A DNA stretch of 64,000 nucleotides from Ewingella americana ATCC 33852 (GCF_000735345.1 NZ_JMPJ01000068.1:55530-119529); one strand, 5' to 3'; counted from the first letter of the stretch, positions 9,868-19,696 are shown. Numbers and translations are program-made. The notes: generated from the sequence alone by a model not told the origin.

Positions 9868-11117
9868 GGCTGTGGGTTAACGGCCTGGCCCTGACGACGA
9901 ATTTCAAAATACAGCGATGGCTGGCCCTGACCTCCGCTGGTACCCACCAGTGCAATGGCTTGACCGGATTTAACCTGGTCACCCACGTTCACCAGCGCGC
10001 TTTGGTTGTAACCATAAAGGCTCATATCACCTTTACCGTGCTCGATAACCACCACCAGACCGTAGCCCTGAAGCCAGTCGGCCAGCAGAACGCGGCCATC
10101 GGCGACGGCTTTGACTTCGCTCCCTTCGCGAGCCGAAATCACGATGCCTTTCCAGCGTAGCTCACCCTGAAGCTGTTCGCCGAAACGATGCAGAATAGAG
10201 CCGCGAACTGGCCAAATATCTTGCCCAGATGGGCGACCCAGCCCGCCGGTACGCGACACCAGTGCCTGCTCGCCCTGCGTCGGTTTGTAGGTGGAGCCTT
10301 TCTTCTTGGCTTGCTGCTCTTTGGCGCGAATAGCCGCGGCCTCTTTGGCCTCTTTCTCTGCGCGAGCGCGGGCGGCGCGCTCGGCGGCAGCAATCTTGTC
10401 GCGCAGGCGCGTTTCGTTAGCGCGCAGCTCAGACAGGCTCTGCTCATCTTTCTGCAATGAGCTTTCCAGCGAACTCAGCGTCTGTTTACGCGCTGCGCGG
10501 GCCTGTTCGAGCTTTTGCTGCTGGCTCTGCTGTTCGCTCAGTAGGCTTCTCTGCTGGGTCTGTTTGGCTTCCAGCGAGACGCGCTGCGCGGCCAGCGTGG
10601 TGCGCGTTTGCTTAAGCTGCTCGATAGACTTCTGACGGGCTTCGTTGAAATAGCCGAAATAGGCCAAAATGCGTTCACTGCGCTCGCTCTCTTCGCCACT
10701 CAGCAGCAGTTGTAACCCACTGTGCTGACCCACGCGGAAGGCGGCATCCAGCTGTTTCGCCAGAATTTCTTCCTGACTTTTTTGCTGCTTTTGCAGTTTG
10801 TCTATCGAGGCATTTAAATTGGCGATTTCTTTATTGAGGGTGGCGAGGGTCGATTGAGTATCACGCAGCCCACGGCTGGCCGAGGCGATGATCTTTTCCT
10901 GCGCCTGCAACTGGTCCTGCAACGAACTGCGTTGCTGTTTCTGCTGCTTAACGCTTTTCTCTTTTTCGGCGATGCTTTGCTGGAGAGTTTTGAGCTGGTC
11001 TTTATTGTCGTCAGCGTGTGCAACAAAAGCAGGAACGAGTAACGAGGCGCAAAGCAAAAATGCGGACGCCGGGCTGCCTAATGTCGTCTTATCATTAATA
11101 GAAAGACGGTTTTTCAT
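9852..11117 (-). CDS. envC: Murein hydrolase activator EnvC
   Basis: EnvC is recruited to the septum by FtsEX and activates amidases AmiA and AmiB to split daughter-cell peptidoglycan. A signal peptide (cleavage after AHA, about residue 35) is followed by a long Gln/Glu/Lys-rich coiled coil (about 37-280) and a C-terminal LytM domain (about 300-421). The LytM domain is degenerate: the zinc HxH position reads SLYGYNQ, so it is a regulator, not a hydrolase. I chose ATG 11117 (421 residues, E. coli 419). The frame extends upstream to TTG codons, one at 11147 preceded by AGGAAAAA. It lies between gpmI and yibQ. Confidence 0.93.
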   Translation of the reverse strand: MKNRLSINDKTTLGSPASAFLLCASLLVPAFVAHADDNKDQLKTLQQSIAEKEKSVKQQKQQRSSLQDQLQAQEKIIASASRGLRDTQSTLATLNKEIANLNASIDKLQKQQKSQEEILAKQLDAAFRVGQHSGLQLLLSGEESERSERILAYFGYFNEARQKSIEQLKQTRTTLAAQRVSLEAKQTQQRSLLSEQQSQQQKLEQARAARKQTLSSLESSLQKDEQSLSELRANETRLRDKIAAAERAARARAEKEAKEAAAIRAKEQQAKKKGSTYKPTQGEQALVSRTGGLGRPSGQDIWPVRGSILHRFGEQLQGELRWKGIVISAREGSEVKAVADGRVLLADWLQGYGLVVVIEHGKGDMSLYGYNQSALVNVGDQVKSGQAIALVGTSGGQGQPSLYFEIRRQGQAVNPQPWLGR

Positions 11118-11237
11118 TGCGCTGAAATTGATGAATTTGCTCAAACTTTTTCCTGCTTGCCGACCGTGGATGATAGACAATCTGGCTGTCCTTCAGGTTA
11201 TCGTACCACTAATCAACAGCCTGATGCACAAACAAAA

Positions 11238-11267
11238 AAGGCGCACTAGCCCGCGCTAATACGCCTT
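11238..11267 (-). terminator. Intrinsic terminator downstream of gpmI
   Basis: On the minus strand a 13-bp stem including two G-U pairs, AAGGCGTATTAGC/GCTAGTGCGCCTT with loop GCGG, is followed by six T. It ends the gpmI transcript before envC, so envC needs readthrough or its own promoter. Confidence 0.85.
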
Positions 11268-11300
11268 AAAACTGTAGTGTATAACCGCCATCCTTCAAAT

Positions 11301-11324
11301 GGCCGCAACGCTGAAAGTGCGGCC
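11301..11324. other. Perfect inverted repeat in the gpmI 3' region
   Basis: GGCCGCA and TGCGGCC, 10 bases apart. There is no T-run on either side, so it is not itself an intrinsic terminator. It sits between the gpmI stop and the strong terminator and could protect the 3' end of the mRNA. Confidence 0.55.
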
Positions 11325-11344
11325 CGTTTAGCTGTTGTTCAGGA

Positions 11345-12889
11345 CTATTTGGCGATAAAAAGCGGCTTCCCGCTCATTTCGGCCGGGGTTTGCATACCCA
11401 TCAGTGACAGCATGGTTGGCGCGATATCGGAAAGCTTGCCGCCTTCAACCACCTGCGCGTCGGTGCCGATATAAATCAGCGGCACCGGCAGGTTGGTGTG
11501 CGCGGTGTGCGCCTGCCCGGTGGCCGGGTCGCGCATTTGCTCGGCGTTACCGTGATCGGCAGTCACCAGCAGCTGGCCGCCCGCGTTTTTAACCGCCTCG
11601 ACCACTTTGCCGATGCACTCATCCAGCGTTTCTACCGCTTTCACCGCCGCTTCGTACACGCCGCTGTGACCCACCATGTCGCCATTCGGATAGTTACAGA
11701 TGATGGTGTCGTACTTGCCGCTGGCAATGGCGGTCAGCAGTTTGTCCGTAAGCTCTGCTGAACTCATTTCCGGCTGCAAATCGTAAGTGGCGACGTTCGG
11801 CGACTTAATCAGAATGCGGTCTTCGCCGGCAAACGGCTCTTCCATACCGCCGTTGAAGAAGAAGGTGACGTGAGCATATTTCTCGGTTTCGGAGATGCGC
11901 AGCTGGGTTTTGTTGTGGGCCATCAGCCATTCACCCAGCGTGTTTTTCAGTGAAGCGGGTGGATAGGCGCACTCGGCGTCGATATCGGCGGCGTACTCCG
12001 TCAGCATCACGAAATCACCGAAGTTAATCACTTTATCGCGGGTAAATCCGTCGAAGTCCGGGCTGATAAAGGCTCGGGTGATTTCGCGCGCGCGGTCGGC
12101 GCGGAAGTTCATGAAAATCATCGCGTCGCCGTCTTCCAGCGCGGCATCGGTTTCGCCCGCACGGCGCAGCACGGTGGCTTTGACGAACTCATCGTTTTCA
12201 TCGCGGGCATAGGCGGCTTGCAGGGCTTCCACGGCGTTATCGGCGGTGAACGCGCCCTTGGCCTGCGTCATCAGGTCATAAGATTGCTGCACGCGATCCC
12301 AGCGATTGTCGCGATCCATGGCGTAGTAGCGGCCAATAATGGAGGCGATACGGCCGGTGCCGAGCTGCTGGAATTTTTCGCTAAAGCGCTGAAGTGAGCT
12401 TTCGGCGCTGCGCGGCGGGGTGTCGCGACCGTCGAGGAACGCGTGCAGATAAATGGCTTTAGCGCCGCGACGGTGGGCCAGTTCAATCATCGCCATGATG
12501 TGGTCTTCGTGGCTGTGAACCCCGCCCGCAGAGAGCAGGCCCATAATGTGCACGGCTTTACCCGCTGCTACGGCGCGGTCGACAGCCTCAGCCAGCACGG
12601 CATTTTCGAAGAAATCACCTTCTTTAATTTCTTTATCAAGGCGAGTCAGGTCTTGATAAACGATACGTCCCGCCCCCAGATTGACATGACCGACTTCCGA
12701 GTTGCCCATTTGGCCGTCGGGCAAGCCAACGTCCAGACCTGAGGCGGCGATCAGCGTGTGCGGGTAAGTCTGCCACAGGCTATCCATCACCGGCGTTTTG
12801 GCATTCAGAACGGCGTTGTCTTGTGATTCCTCTCGGTGCCCGTAGCCGTCCAGAATCACCAGTACCATAGGTTTTTTGTTGCTCGACAT
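11345..12889 (-). CDS. gpmI: 2,3-bisphosphoglycerate-independent phosphoglycerate mutase
   Basis: GpmI interconverts 3- and 2-phosphoglycerate in glycolysis with a di-manganese centre. The alkaline-phosphatase-like domain opens with VLVILDGYG, and Ser64 in [11 protein letters not shown] is the phosphorylated nucleophile. C-terminal metal ligands lie in [10 protein letters not shown] and AHT. The ATG at 12889 gives 514 residues, identical in length to E. coli; the frame runs on upstream to 12946 but that part is not conserved. It is divergent from yibN and followed by a terminator at 11238. Confidence 0.97.
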   Translation of the reverse strand: MSSNKKPMVLVILDGYGHREESQDNAVLNAKTPVMDSLWQTYPHTLIAASGLDVGLPDGQMGNSEVGHVNLGAGRIVYQDLTRLDKEIKEGDFFENAVLAEAVDRAVAAGKAVHIMGLLSAGGVHSHEDHIMAMIELAHRRGAKAIYLHAFLDGRDTPPRSAESSLQRFSEKFQQLGTGRIASIIGRYYAMDRDNRWDRVQQSYDLMTQAKGAFTADNAVEALQAAYARDENDEFVKATVLRRAGETDAALEDGDAMIFMNFRADRAREITRAFISPDFDGFTRDKVINFGDFVMLTEYAADIDAECAYPPASLKNTLGEWLMAHNKTQLRISETEKYAHVTFFFNGGMEEPFAGEDRILIKSPNVATYDLQPEMSSAELTDKLLTAIASGKYDTIICNYPNGDMVGHSGVYEAAVKAVETLDECIGKVVEAVKNAGGQLLVTADHGNAEQMRDPATGQAHTAHTNLPVPLIYIGTDAQVVEGGKLSDIAPTMLSLMGMQTPAEMSGKPLFIAK

Positions 12890-13192
12890 GTCAAAAGCCT
12901 CATTAAAAGAGTAAATGTTGAATAGGCTCGCCGTGGCCCGCAGCACGGGTTTGGCGTGGCTATTCCCACTTTTTGCGAGAGGATTTTACGTCAGAGTGAA
13001 AACACAAATAGCCCTGAGAGATCAAAGTTGGGCAATGTATGGATTAACAAGCAGGATAAATGCGTGTTAATTTTCCGAGATATGCCGCAGTTTGTGGCAT
13101 TAGGAGATGCTTACTGGCTGTATTTGCCGCAGCGCGCAGGTATACTCTCAAGCCTTGAATTTTCCCCCAACTGACGGGAGTTGCTACACCCC
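12890..13192. other. Divergent gpmI/yibN intergenic region
   Basis: About 300 bp with no credible gene. It must hold promoters for gpmI (minus) and the yibN-grxC-secB run (plus). The AT-rich 13020-13080 part is the likeliest promoter zone, but I could not assign a convincing -35/-10 pair. GGGAG at 13175-13179 is the probable yibN ribosome site, with long spacing. Confidence 0.5.
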
Positions 13193-13624
13193 ATGCAAGA
13201 TATTATGCCGTTCATTAGTGCGCATCCGGTTCTCAGCCTGGCGTGGGTTGCGTTGCTGATTGCAGTAATTGTGACCACCTTTAAATCGCGTTTTTCTAAA
13301 GTAAAAGAGATCTCCCGTGGTGAAGCGACCCGCCTGATCAACAAAGAAGACGCTGTTGTGGTTGACGTGCGCGCACGCGAAGAATTCCGTAAAGGCCATA
13401 TCTCCACGTCATTGAACGTGTTGAGCGCCGACATTAAGAGCAACAACTTGGGTGATCTGGCGAAGCATAAAGCACAGCCAGTTATCGTGGTTTGCGCCAA
13501 CGGCACCTCTTCCCGCGCTGCGGCAGAAGGCTTAGTGAGTGCTGGTTTTGAACAGGTTTATACCCTGAAAGACGGTATCTCTGGCTGGAGCAGCGAAAAC
13601 CTGCCACTGGCTCGCGGTAAGTAA
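13193..13624 (+). CDS. yibN: Membrane-anchored rhodanese-like protein YibN
   Basis: A 143-residue protein with an N-terminal transmembrane anchor (about residues 8-27) and a cytoplasmic rhodanese domain. The active-site loop CANGTSSR near residue 102 has the cysteine at the sulfurtransferase position, so this copy may be catalytic. The family's function is not well settled. It is the first gene of yibN-grxC-secB-gpsA, all on the plus strand. The ATG at 13193 was preferred over a TTG four codons upstream because MQDIMPF matches relatives. Confidence 0.92.
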   Translation: MQDIMPFISAHPVLSLAWVALLIAVIVTTFKSRFSKVKEISRGEATRLINKEDAVVVDVRAREEFRKGHISTSLNVLSADIKSNNLGDLAKHKAQPVIVVCANGTSSRAAAEGLVSAGFEQVYTLKDGISGWSSENLPLARGK

Positions 13625-13673
13625 TTGCTTCAAATTACTCAGTAATACATCTACGACACTTGAGGTGGCTACC

Positions 13674-13925
13674 ATGGCTAAAATTGAAATCTATACCAAG
13701 GCAACCTGTCCTTATTGCCATCGTGCGAAAGCGTTACTTAACAGCAAGGGCGCGGCATTTGAAGAAATCGCCATTGATGGCGATGCGGACAAACGTGAAA
13801 AGATGATCGCGCGTACTGGCGGTCCTTCTACCGTTCCTCAGATTTTTATCGACGGACAGCACATTGGTGGCTGCGACGATTTACATGCACTTGATGCCAA
13901 AGGTGGCCTTGATCCGTTGCTATAA
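13674..13925 (+). CDS. grxC: Glutaredoxin 3
   Basis: GrxC is a small dithiol glutaredoxin that reduces disulfides and glutathionylated proteins with glutathione, and can support ribonucleotide reductase. The CPYC active site is at residues 12-15. The TVPQIFI cis-proline motif and GGCDDL glutathione site follow; the extra Cys in GGCDD is typical of Grx3. The length is 83 residues, as in E. coli. GAGGTGG lies just before the ATG at 13674. Confidence 0.97.
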   Translation: MAKIEIYTKATCPYCHRAKALLNSKGAAFEEIAIDGDADKREKMIARTGGPSTVPQIFIDGQHIGGCDDLHALDAKGGLDPLL

Positions 13926-13993
13926 GCGACATCAGGCAGTTGTGTAATTTAATCAAGTGTTTAAAGGACTATTAACTTAAGGGTACTACTTAC

Positions 13994-14464
13994 ATGTCAG
14001 AACAAAACAACACCGAGATGGCTTTCCAGATCCAGCGTATCTACACCAAGGATATCTCCTTCGAAGCGCCAAACGCGCCTCAGGTTTTCCAGCAAGACTG
14101 GCAGCCAGAAGTTAAACTTGATTTAGATACGGCTTCAAGCCAACTGGCTGATGAAGTGTATGAAGTGGTACTGCGTGTGACCGTGACTTCTTCACTGGGC
14201 GACGACACTGCTTTCCTGTGTGAAGTGCAACAAGGTGGTATCTTCACCATCTCCGGCATCGATGGGAACCAACTGGCACATTGCCTGGGTGCTTACTGCC
14301 CGAACATTCTGTTCCCATATGCTCGTGAGTGCATCACCAGCCTGGTTTCTCGCGGTACTTTCCCGCAACTGAATCTGGCACCTGTGAACTTCGACGCGCT
14401 GTTCATGAACTATCTGCAACAGCAGGCTGAAGGCGAAGGTGCAGAACCACATCAGGATGCCTGA
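13994..14464 (+). CDS. secB: Protein-export chaperone SecB
   Basis: SecB is a tetrameric cytosolic chaperone that keeps preproteins unfolded and delivers them to SecA. The 156-residue protein has the conserved [16 protein letters not shown] start of the family and an acidic C-terminal tail for SecA contact. Its stop overlaps the gpsA start (TGATG), so the two are translationally coupled. Confidence 0.98.
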   Translation: MSEQNNTEMAFQIQRIYTKDISFEAPNAPQVFQQDWQPEVKLDLDTASSQLADEVYEVVLRVTVTSSLGDDTAFLCEVQQGGIFTISGIDGNQLAHCLGAYCPNILFPYARECITSLVSRGTFPQLNLAPVNFDALFMNYLQQQAEGEGAEPHQDA

Positions 14465-15483
14465 TGAAAACCGTCAATGCTTCAATGACTGTGATCGGTG
14501 CCGGCTCATACGGCACCGCTTTAGCCATAACGCTCGCCAGAAATGGCCACAACGTGGTGCTGTGGGGCCATAACGCCGATAACATCCGCACGTTACAAGC
14601 CGCTCGCTGCAATCAGGCATTTCTGCCGGACGTTCCTTTCCCTGACAGCTTAGTGCTGGAAACCGACCTCGCCGTTGCGCTGGCCGCTAGCCGCAATATT
14701 CTGGTGGTTGTGCCGAGCCACGTCTTTGGTGATGTCCTCCAGCAGATCAAACCTCATCTTCGCGCTGATTCTCGTGTCGTCTGGGCCACTAAAGGCCTTG
14801 AGGCGGAAACGGGGCGTCTGCTGCAAGACGTCGCTCGTGAAATCTTAGGCGATGACATTCCGTTAGCCGTGGTTTCAGGTCCAACTTTTGCCAAAGAGCT
14901 GGCTGCCGGGATGCCAACCGCGATAGCGCTGGCCGCCACCAACGCGGAATTTGCTGAAGATCTGCAACAGCTACTGCACTGCGGCAAGAGTTTCCGCGTC
15001 TACAGCAACCCCGATTTCGTCGGCGTGCAGCTTGGCGGCGCGGTGAAGAACGTGATTGCCATTGGTGCCGGGATGTCCGATGGCATCGGCTTTGGTGCCA
15101 ATGCGCGTACCGCGCTCATCACCCGTGGCTTAGCAGAAATGAGCCGCCTTGGCTCAGCACTTGGTGCTGATCCGTCCACATTTATGGGCATGGCGGGGCT
15201 GGGTGATTTGGTGTTAACCTGCACAGACAATCAATCTCGTAACCGGCGTTTTGGCATTATGCTGGGCGAGGGGATGGATGTTCAGGGTGCGCAGGATAAG
15301 ATTGGTCAGGTGGTCGAAGGCTACCGGAATACCAAAGAAGTCCGTGCGCTGGCACAGCGTTACAACGTTGAAATGCCAATCACTGAACAAATCTATCAAG
15401 TACTGTATTGCCAGAAAGATGCCCGCGAAGCGGCAATCAGCTTGCTGGCTCGTGCAAGTAAAGACGAAAAAAGCAGCCACTGA
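14464..15483 (+). CDS. gpsA: Glycerol-3-phosphate dehydrogenase [NAD(P)+]
   Basis: GpsA reduces dihydroxyacetone phosphate to sn-glycerol 3-phosphate, the backbone for phospholipids. It is a 339-residue cytosolic enzyme. The N-terminal dinucleotide motif is [10 protein letters not shown] (residues 12-21), and the catalytic lysine lies in [13 protein letters not shown] near residue 195. The start shares a base with the secB stop. A hairpin with T5 at 15500 separates it from cysE, a weak boundary that probably allows some readthrough. Confidence 0.97.
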   Translation: MKTVNASMTVIGAGSYGTALAITLARNGHNVVLWGHNADNIRTLQAARCNQAFLPDVPFPDSLVLETDLAVALAASRNILVVVPSHVFGDVLQQIKPHLRADSRVVWATKGLEAETGRLLQDVAREILGDDIPLAVVSGPTFAKELAAGMPTAIALAATNAEFAEDLQQLLHCGKSFRVYSNPDFVGVQLGGAVKNVIAIGAGMSDGIGFGANARTALITRGLAEMSRLGSALGADPSTFMGMAGLGDLVLTCTDNQSRNRRFGIMLGEGMDVQGAQDKIGQVVEGYRNTKEVRALAQRYNVEMPITEQIYQVLYCQKDAREAAISLLARASKDEKSSH

Positions 15484-15499
15484 TTGTAAGCCGGGACAG

Positions 15500-15535
15500 A
15501 GCCACTCTATTGGTAACCCGATAGAGCGGCTTTTT
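15500..15535 (+). terminator. Intrinsic terminator or attenuator between gpsA and cysE
   Basis: AGCCACTCTAT pairs with ATAGAGCGGCT (one mismatch) across a 10-base loop, followed by T5 then ATT. cysE begins 30 bp downstream. Confidence 0.75.
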
Positions 15536-15565
15536 ATTATCTTATCGAAGCCGTAAGGAACAGTA

Positions 15566-16387
15566 ATGTCGTTAGAAGAGCTGGAACTGGTCTGGAAAAA
15601 CATTAAATCAGAGGCGAGAGCGCTGGCTGAGTGTGAACCTATGCTAGCGAGCTTTTTTCATGCGACGTTGCTCAAGCATGAAAACCTCGACGGGGCATTA
15701 AGCTACATTCTGGCTAACAAGCTGGGCAGCCCGATTATGCCAGCGATTGCCATTCGTGAAGTGGTGGAAGAGGCTTATCGCAATGACGCCCAGATGACGC
15801 TGTCCGCCGCGCGTGACATCCTTGCGGTGCATCAGCGCGATGCGGCAGTGGATAAATACTCCACGCCGCTGCTCTATTTGAAGGGTTTTCACGCGCTGCA
15901 GGCTTACCGCATTGGTAACTGGCTGTGGAAGCAAGACCGTCAGGCGCTGGCCATCTATTTCCAAAATCAAATTTCCGTCACCTTTGGCGTGGATATCCAC
16001 CCGGCAGCGCGAATTGGTTGCGGCATCATGCTCGACCACGCGACGGGTATCGTCATTGGTGAAACGGCCGTGGTCGAAAACGACGTCTCAATCTTGCAGT
16101 CAGTCACCCTGGGCGGGACAGGCAAGACCTGCGGCGACCGTCACCCAAAAATCCGCGAAGGCGTGATGATTGGCGCGGGTGCCAAGATTCTGGGTAACAT
16201 TGAAGTCGGCGTAGGTGCCAAGATTGGTGCTGGCTCAGTGGTGCTGCAATCCGTTCCGGCGCACACCACGGCGGCAGGGGTGCCAGCTCGCATTGTTGGT
16301 CGCCCAGAGAGCGAAAGACCGTCGATGGACATGGATCAGCATTTCAACGGCATTACTCAAGGCTTCGAGTTCGGCGACGGGATCTAA
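15566..16387 (+). CDS. cysE: Serine O-acetyltransferase
   Basis: CysE acetylates L-serine with acetyl-CoA, the committed step to cysteine. It is 273 residues, as in E. coli. An N-terminal helical SATase domain (about 10-140) is followed by a left-handed beta-helix of hexapeptide repeats; His158 in LDHATGIVIGE is the catalytic base. Cysteine feedback acts through the C-terminal tail in the family. A GTAAGGAA ribosome site precedes the ATG. Confidence 0.98.
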   Translation: MSLEELELVWKNIKSEARALAECEPMLASFFHATLLKHENLDGALSYILANKLGSPIMPAIAIREVVEEAYRNDAQMTLSAARDILAVHQRDAAVDKYSTPLLYLKGFHALQAYRIGNWLWKQDRQALAIYFQNQISVTFGVDIHPAARIGCGIMLDHATGIVIGETAVVENDVSILQSVTLGGTGKTCGDRHPKIREGVMIGAGAKILGNIEVGVGAKIGAGSVVLQSVPAHTTAAGVPARIVGRPESERPSMDMDQHFNGITQGFEFGDGI

Positions 16388-16398
16388 GTCTGGCTATC

Positions 16399-16430
16399 AA
16401 TGGCATGTGTTCACATGCCATTTCTGTTTT
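16399..16430 (+). terminator. Intrinsic terminator of cysE
   Basis: A perfect 11-bp stem (AATGGCATGTG/CACATGCCATT) with a TT apex, then TCTGTTTT. Confidence 0.85.
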
Positions 16431-16450
16431 TACTTCGACTAAAAAAGCTC

Positions 16451-16924
16451 TCAGCTTTTAATCAGCGCGCCGGGGTAGCCCATCTGGCGCCATGCTTCGT
16501 ATACCACCACTGATACCGCATTCGACAGGTTCATGCTGCGGCTTTCTGGCTGCATTGGAATGCGGATTTTTTGATTCGCTGGCAGGTTGTCCAGAATTAC
16601 CGGCGGCAGTCCGCGTGTCTCAGGCCCAAACAGCAAATAATCCCCGGCTTGATAGCTCACCGCACTGTGCGCTGGCGTGCCTTTGGTGGTCAGGGCAAAG
16701 ATTCGCTGTGGGTTCTCACTGCTGAGAAACGCGTCATAGTTGGCATGATGCTTAATGTTGGCGAATTCGTGATAGTCCAAACCGGCACGGCGCAGCTTCT
16801 TGTCATCCCAGCCGAACCCAAGAGGTTCGATGAGGTGCAACTGGAAGCCGGTGTTGGCACACAGGCGGATTATATTGCCCGTATTTGGTGGGATTTCTGG
16901 TTCAAAAAGTACGATGTTAAGCAT
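16451..16924 (-). CDS. trmL: tRNA (cytidine(34)/uridine(34)-2'-O)-methyltransferase
   Basis: TrmL (YibK) 2'-O-methylates the wobble base of tRNA-Leu CmAA and cmnm5UmAA. It is a minimal 157-residue SPOUT methyltransferase with the trefoil knot: [20 protein letters not shown] at the N-terminus, [11 protein letters not shown] and a C-terminal [16 protein letters not shown] knot motif that binds SAM. It is convergent with cysE. Its ribosome site (AGGGGGG, 3 bases before ATG) is inside a GC-rich hairpin. Confidence 0.97.
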   Translation of the reverse strand: MLNIVLFEPEIPPNTGNIIRLCANTGFQLHLIEPLGFGWDDKKLRRAGLDYHEFANIKHHANYDAFLSSENPQRIFALTTKGTPAHSAVSYQAGDYLLFGPETRGLPPVILDNLPANQKIRIPMQPESRSMNLSNAVSVVVYEAWRQMGYPGALIKS

Positions 16925-16946
16925 GCGCCCCCCTGTAAGAGGGCGC
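16925..16946 (-). promoter_or_regulatory. Hairpin enclosing the trmL ribosome-binding site
   Basis: GCGCCC and GGGCGC are perfect 6-bp arms around a 10-base loop. On the minus strand the 3' arm holds part of the G-run that serves as the trmL Shine-Dalgarno and directly abuts its ATG. Sequestration of the site is inference. Confidence 0.5.
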
Positions 16947-16960
16947 AGAATAGCAGAATC

Positions 16961-18331
16961 TTAACGCTGATGCAGCGGTAGCCAGATGATAAGTCGCAGG
17001 CCGCCCAGCGGGCTATCTTCGGCTTTCACCCAACCACGGTGCTGTTGAACTGCGGTGTCGACAATCGCCAAACCTAACCCGGTTCCGCCGGACTCACGGT
17101 CGCGCGCCTCGTCGGTACGGTAGAATGGACGGAAAATCTGCTCGCGGTCAGCTTCGCTGACGCCCGGACCATCATCATCAACCGTGATGGTGATGCCTTC
17201 ATTGTCGCAGGCGAAGTTCAGCGCAATATGGGTATTTGAGTAACGTAGCGCGTTGCGAACGATATTCTCAAGGGCGCTGTCCAGCGCGGCCGGGTTACCA
17301 AACAGCTTCCACGGACCCGGTGGTACCGGCACTTCCAGCGTTTTACCCATCTGCTCAGCTTCGAACTGGGCGTTTTCAATCACGTCGGCCCACAGGTCAT
17401 TGGCCTTCAGCATCTCCCTCGCCAGCTCATTCTTATGCTGACTGCGGGAAAGCACCAACAGGTCGTTGATCATGCTGTCGAGGCGCTGTGCTTCCGTCTC
17501 AATACGCTGCAGCTCCTTGCCTTCACCGTGACGGCGGCGCATCAGCGCAGTCGCCAGCTGGAGGCGAGTCAACGGGGTTCTCAGCTCGTGCGAGATATCC
17601 GAGATAAGCCGCTGTTGAGCCGTGACCATGCGTTCAAGGGCGCTGACCATCTGGTTGAAGCTGGCCCCGGTCGCCAAGAACTCCTGCGGCCCGGCTTCCA
17701 GTTCTGGATGCTGCTTGAGATTGCCTCGCGCTACGTCGTCCGCCGCGTTTTTCAACTTACGGGCAGGTTTCGCCAGACTCCACGACAGCCACAGCAGCAG
17801 CGGTGAGCTGATTAACATGGTGACGATCAGCAGCAAGAATGGGCGGTCAAACATCAGGTTGATGAAGTCCCACTGCGGGCTGCTGGCTGGGCGAATCAGG
17901 TAGAGCTGATAATTGTCTTCACCGTCGCGAACGGAAAAAGGCCCGACCATTTCAAGACGGCCATACTTTTTCTTTTTCGGACGATCTGAGTTATCTGACT
18001 GCCCAATGAAGTTACGCACCACCTGCATTTCGTTGCGCTGCGCACCAATGACGCGGCCTTCGCTGGTGACCAGCAACAGGCGCTGGCCCGGCGGAGCCCA
18101 CTTTTCGATAGCGCGGAATAGCCGACGCCACCACATCAGGTCATTCGCCGGGTCGCCCGCCAGCTCGGCTTCAACGTGCTGTTCAATCATCAAGCCTTGC
18201 CGCTGTTCACTATCGAGCAGCGGGGTTAATTGGCGTGAATCAAGCTTGGGCACCATTAAAACCAGCATCAAAACTAAGGCAACGGTAAACCAGAAAATCG
18301 CAAAAATGCGTGCCGTTAGGCTGTTGATCAT
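16961..18331 (-). CDS. cpxA: Envelope stress sensor histidine kinase CpxA
   Basis: CpxA senses envelope protein misfolding and phosphorylates or dephosphorylates CpxR. It has 456 residues. The first transmembrane segment is about 8-28, a periplasmic sensor domain runs to about 160, the second transmembrane segment is about 164-184, and then HAMP. The phosphorylated His248 lies in DISHELRTPL, and the ATPase N, G1 and G2 boxes (ENIVRNALRYS, DDGPGV, GTGLGLAI) follow. It overlaps cpxR by 4 nt (ATGA). Confidence 0.98.
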   Translation of the reverse strand: MINSLTARIFAIFWFTVALVLMLVLMVPKLDSRQLTPLLDSEQRQGLMIEQHVEAELAGDPANDLMWWRRLFRAIEKWAPPGQRLLLVTSEGRVIGAQRNEMQVVRNFIGQSDNSDRPKKKKYGRLEMVGPFSVRDGEDNYQLYLIRPASSPQWDFINLMFDRPFLLLIVTMLISSPLLLWLSWSLAKPARKLKNAADDVARGNLKQHPELEAGPQEFLATGASFNQMVSALERMVTAQQRLISDISHELRTPLTRLQLATALMRRRHGEGKELQRIETEAQRLDSMINDLLVLSRSQHKNELAREMLKANDLWADVIENAQFEAEQMGKTLEVPVPPGPWKLFGNPAALDSALENIVRNALRYSNTHIALNFACDNEGITITVDDDGPGVSEADREQIFRPFYRTDEARDRESGGTGLGLAIVDTAVQQHRGWVKAEDSPLGGLRLIIWLPLHQR

Positions 18332-19029
18332 GTAGCGGATACCATCAAATAGCCGCGTCCGCGCAGCGTTTTAAACCAAGGATGGCCATCCTGACGATCG
18401 GGAAGTTTGCGGCGAAGGTTGGAGATATGCATGTCGATAGCACGGTCAAAAGGCGTCAGGCGTTTGCCCAGCACTTCTTGGCTTAAATGCTCACGCGACA
18501 CCACCTGACCTAAATGCTTCGCCAGCAGATAGAGCAGGGTGAATTCAGTCCCGGTAAGGTCGAGCGCGACGCCGCCGAAGCTGGCTTCCTGACGACCTGG
18601 ATTCAGCTGCAAGCCATCCACTTCCAGCGTTGGCGAGCCGTTGCTTTCGCCAGTTTGCTGCTGTTCGCTCCAGTTGGAACGGCGCAGCATGGCGCGAATA
18701 CGCGCGACCAGTTCGCGGTCGTTAAACGGTTTAGGTAAATAGTCATCAGCACCGAGCTCCAGACCCAAAACGCGATCCAGCTCGCTACCGCGCGCAGTCA
18801 GCATAATGACCGGCGTTTGGTGGCGTTGACGAAGTTCTTTTAAGGTTTCAATGCCATTTTTCTTTGGCATCATCACGTCGAGCAAAAGCAAATCGATACT
18901 GTTATCCAGCTTTTCAAGGGCCTGCTCACCATCGTAAGCAACCACCACATTAAAGCCTTCCATTTCGAGCAATTCTTTTAAGAGTGAAGTCAGTTCACGG
19001 TCGTCATCAACCAACAAAATTTTATTCAT
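18328..19029 (-). CDS. cpxR: Response regulator CpxR
   Basis: CpxR is the OmpR/PhoB-family regulator of the Cpx envelope stress response. The receiver domain carries Asp51 as phosphoacceptor (LLLLDVMMPKKNG), with DDD near the N-terminus. The winged-helix DNA-binding domain covers about 135-232 and ends FKTLRGRGYLMV. It has 233 residues. It is divergent from its strongest target cpxP, with a perfect CpxR box between them. Confidence 0.98.
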   Translation of the reverse strand: MNKILLVDDDRELTSLLKELLEMEGFNVVVAYDGEQALEKLDNSIDLLLLDVMMPKKNGIETLKELRQRHQTPVIMLTARGSELDRVLGLELGADDYLPKPFNDRELVARIRAMLRRSNWSEQQQTGESNGSPTLEVDGLQLNPGRQEASFGGVALDLTGTEFTLLYLLAKHLGQVVSREHLSQEVLGKRLTPFDRAIDMHISNLRRKLPDRQDGHPWFKTLRGRGYLMVSAT

Positions 19030-19082
19030 TGTATTTACCTCTAAGACGCAAAATACGTCATCAATTGCCGCTATTCCATGAC

Positions 19083-19097
19083 TTTACGTACTTTTAC
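19083..19097 (-). promoter_or_regulatory. CpxR-binding box between cpxR and cpxP
   Basis: The minus strand reads GTAAA-N5-GTAAA with no mismatch (plus strand TTTAC at 19083-19087 and 19093-19097), the known CpxR consensus. It lies about 85 bp upstream of cpxP and 55 bp from cpxR, so it can serve cpxP activation and cpxRA autoregulation. Confidence 0.9.
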
Positions 19098-19180
19098 ATG
19101 CACTGACGCATGTTTGCAGCGACCGGTTTAGACTGATTTCCAATGATTCGCGATAAGCGATAAAGATATAGGAGTTAATG

Positions 19181-19687
19181 ATGTCTAAGGTAGCTGCATT
19201 AGTTACGGCCTCGATACTGACACTGAGTTCGGGTGTCGTTTTAGCGGATACCGCTAATGTGACGCCAGTGGCACCTTCAGCTCAAGATACCAACATGCTG
19301 GACAAGCCTCAGGAACGCAACACCATGTTTGATGGCGTTAATCTGACTGAGCAGCAGCGCCAGCAAATGCGTGACTTGATGCATCAGGCTCGCAAAGACT
19401 TACCCCATATTAATGTAGAACAGATGGAAACCATGCATCGTCTGGTAACCGCTGAGAATTTTGATCAAAAAGCTGTTCGGGCACAGGCCGAAGTCATGGC
19501 TCAGGAGCAAGTGGATCGCCAGGTTGAAATGGCCCGCATCCGCAATCAGATGTTCAATCTTCTGACTCCCGAACAGAAAAACGTATTAAACCAGAAACAT
19601 GAGCAGCGCATGCAACAGATGCAGCAGCAAATGGCTGGCTTACAACCTACTTCTGCCCAGAAGCCAAGTAGTATCAGTACCCAGTAA
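19181..19687 (+). CDS. cpxP: Periplasmic Cpx adaptor/inhibitor CpxP
   Basis: CpxP is a periplasmic chaperone-like dimer that damps CpxA and delivers misfolded pilins to DegP. From the second of two adjacent ATGs (AGGAG six bases before it) it has 168 residues. The signal peptide ends at VLA-DT. Both LTxxQ signature motifs of the CpxP/Spy family are present (LTEQQ and LTPEQ). The protein is a basic, Met/Gln-rich helical hook. Its 3' UTR encodes CpxQ. Confidence 0.95.
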   Translation: MSKVAALVTASILTLSSGVVLADTANVTPVAPSAQDTNMLDKPQERNTMFDGVNLTEQQRQQMRDLMHQARKDLPHINVEQMETMHRLVTAENFDQKAVRAQAEVMAQEQVDRQVEMARIRNQMFNLLTPEQKNVLNQKHEQRMQQMQQQMAGLQPTSAQKPSSISTQ

Positions 19688-19696
19688 TACCCCTGT

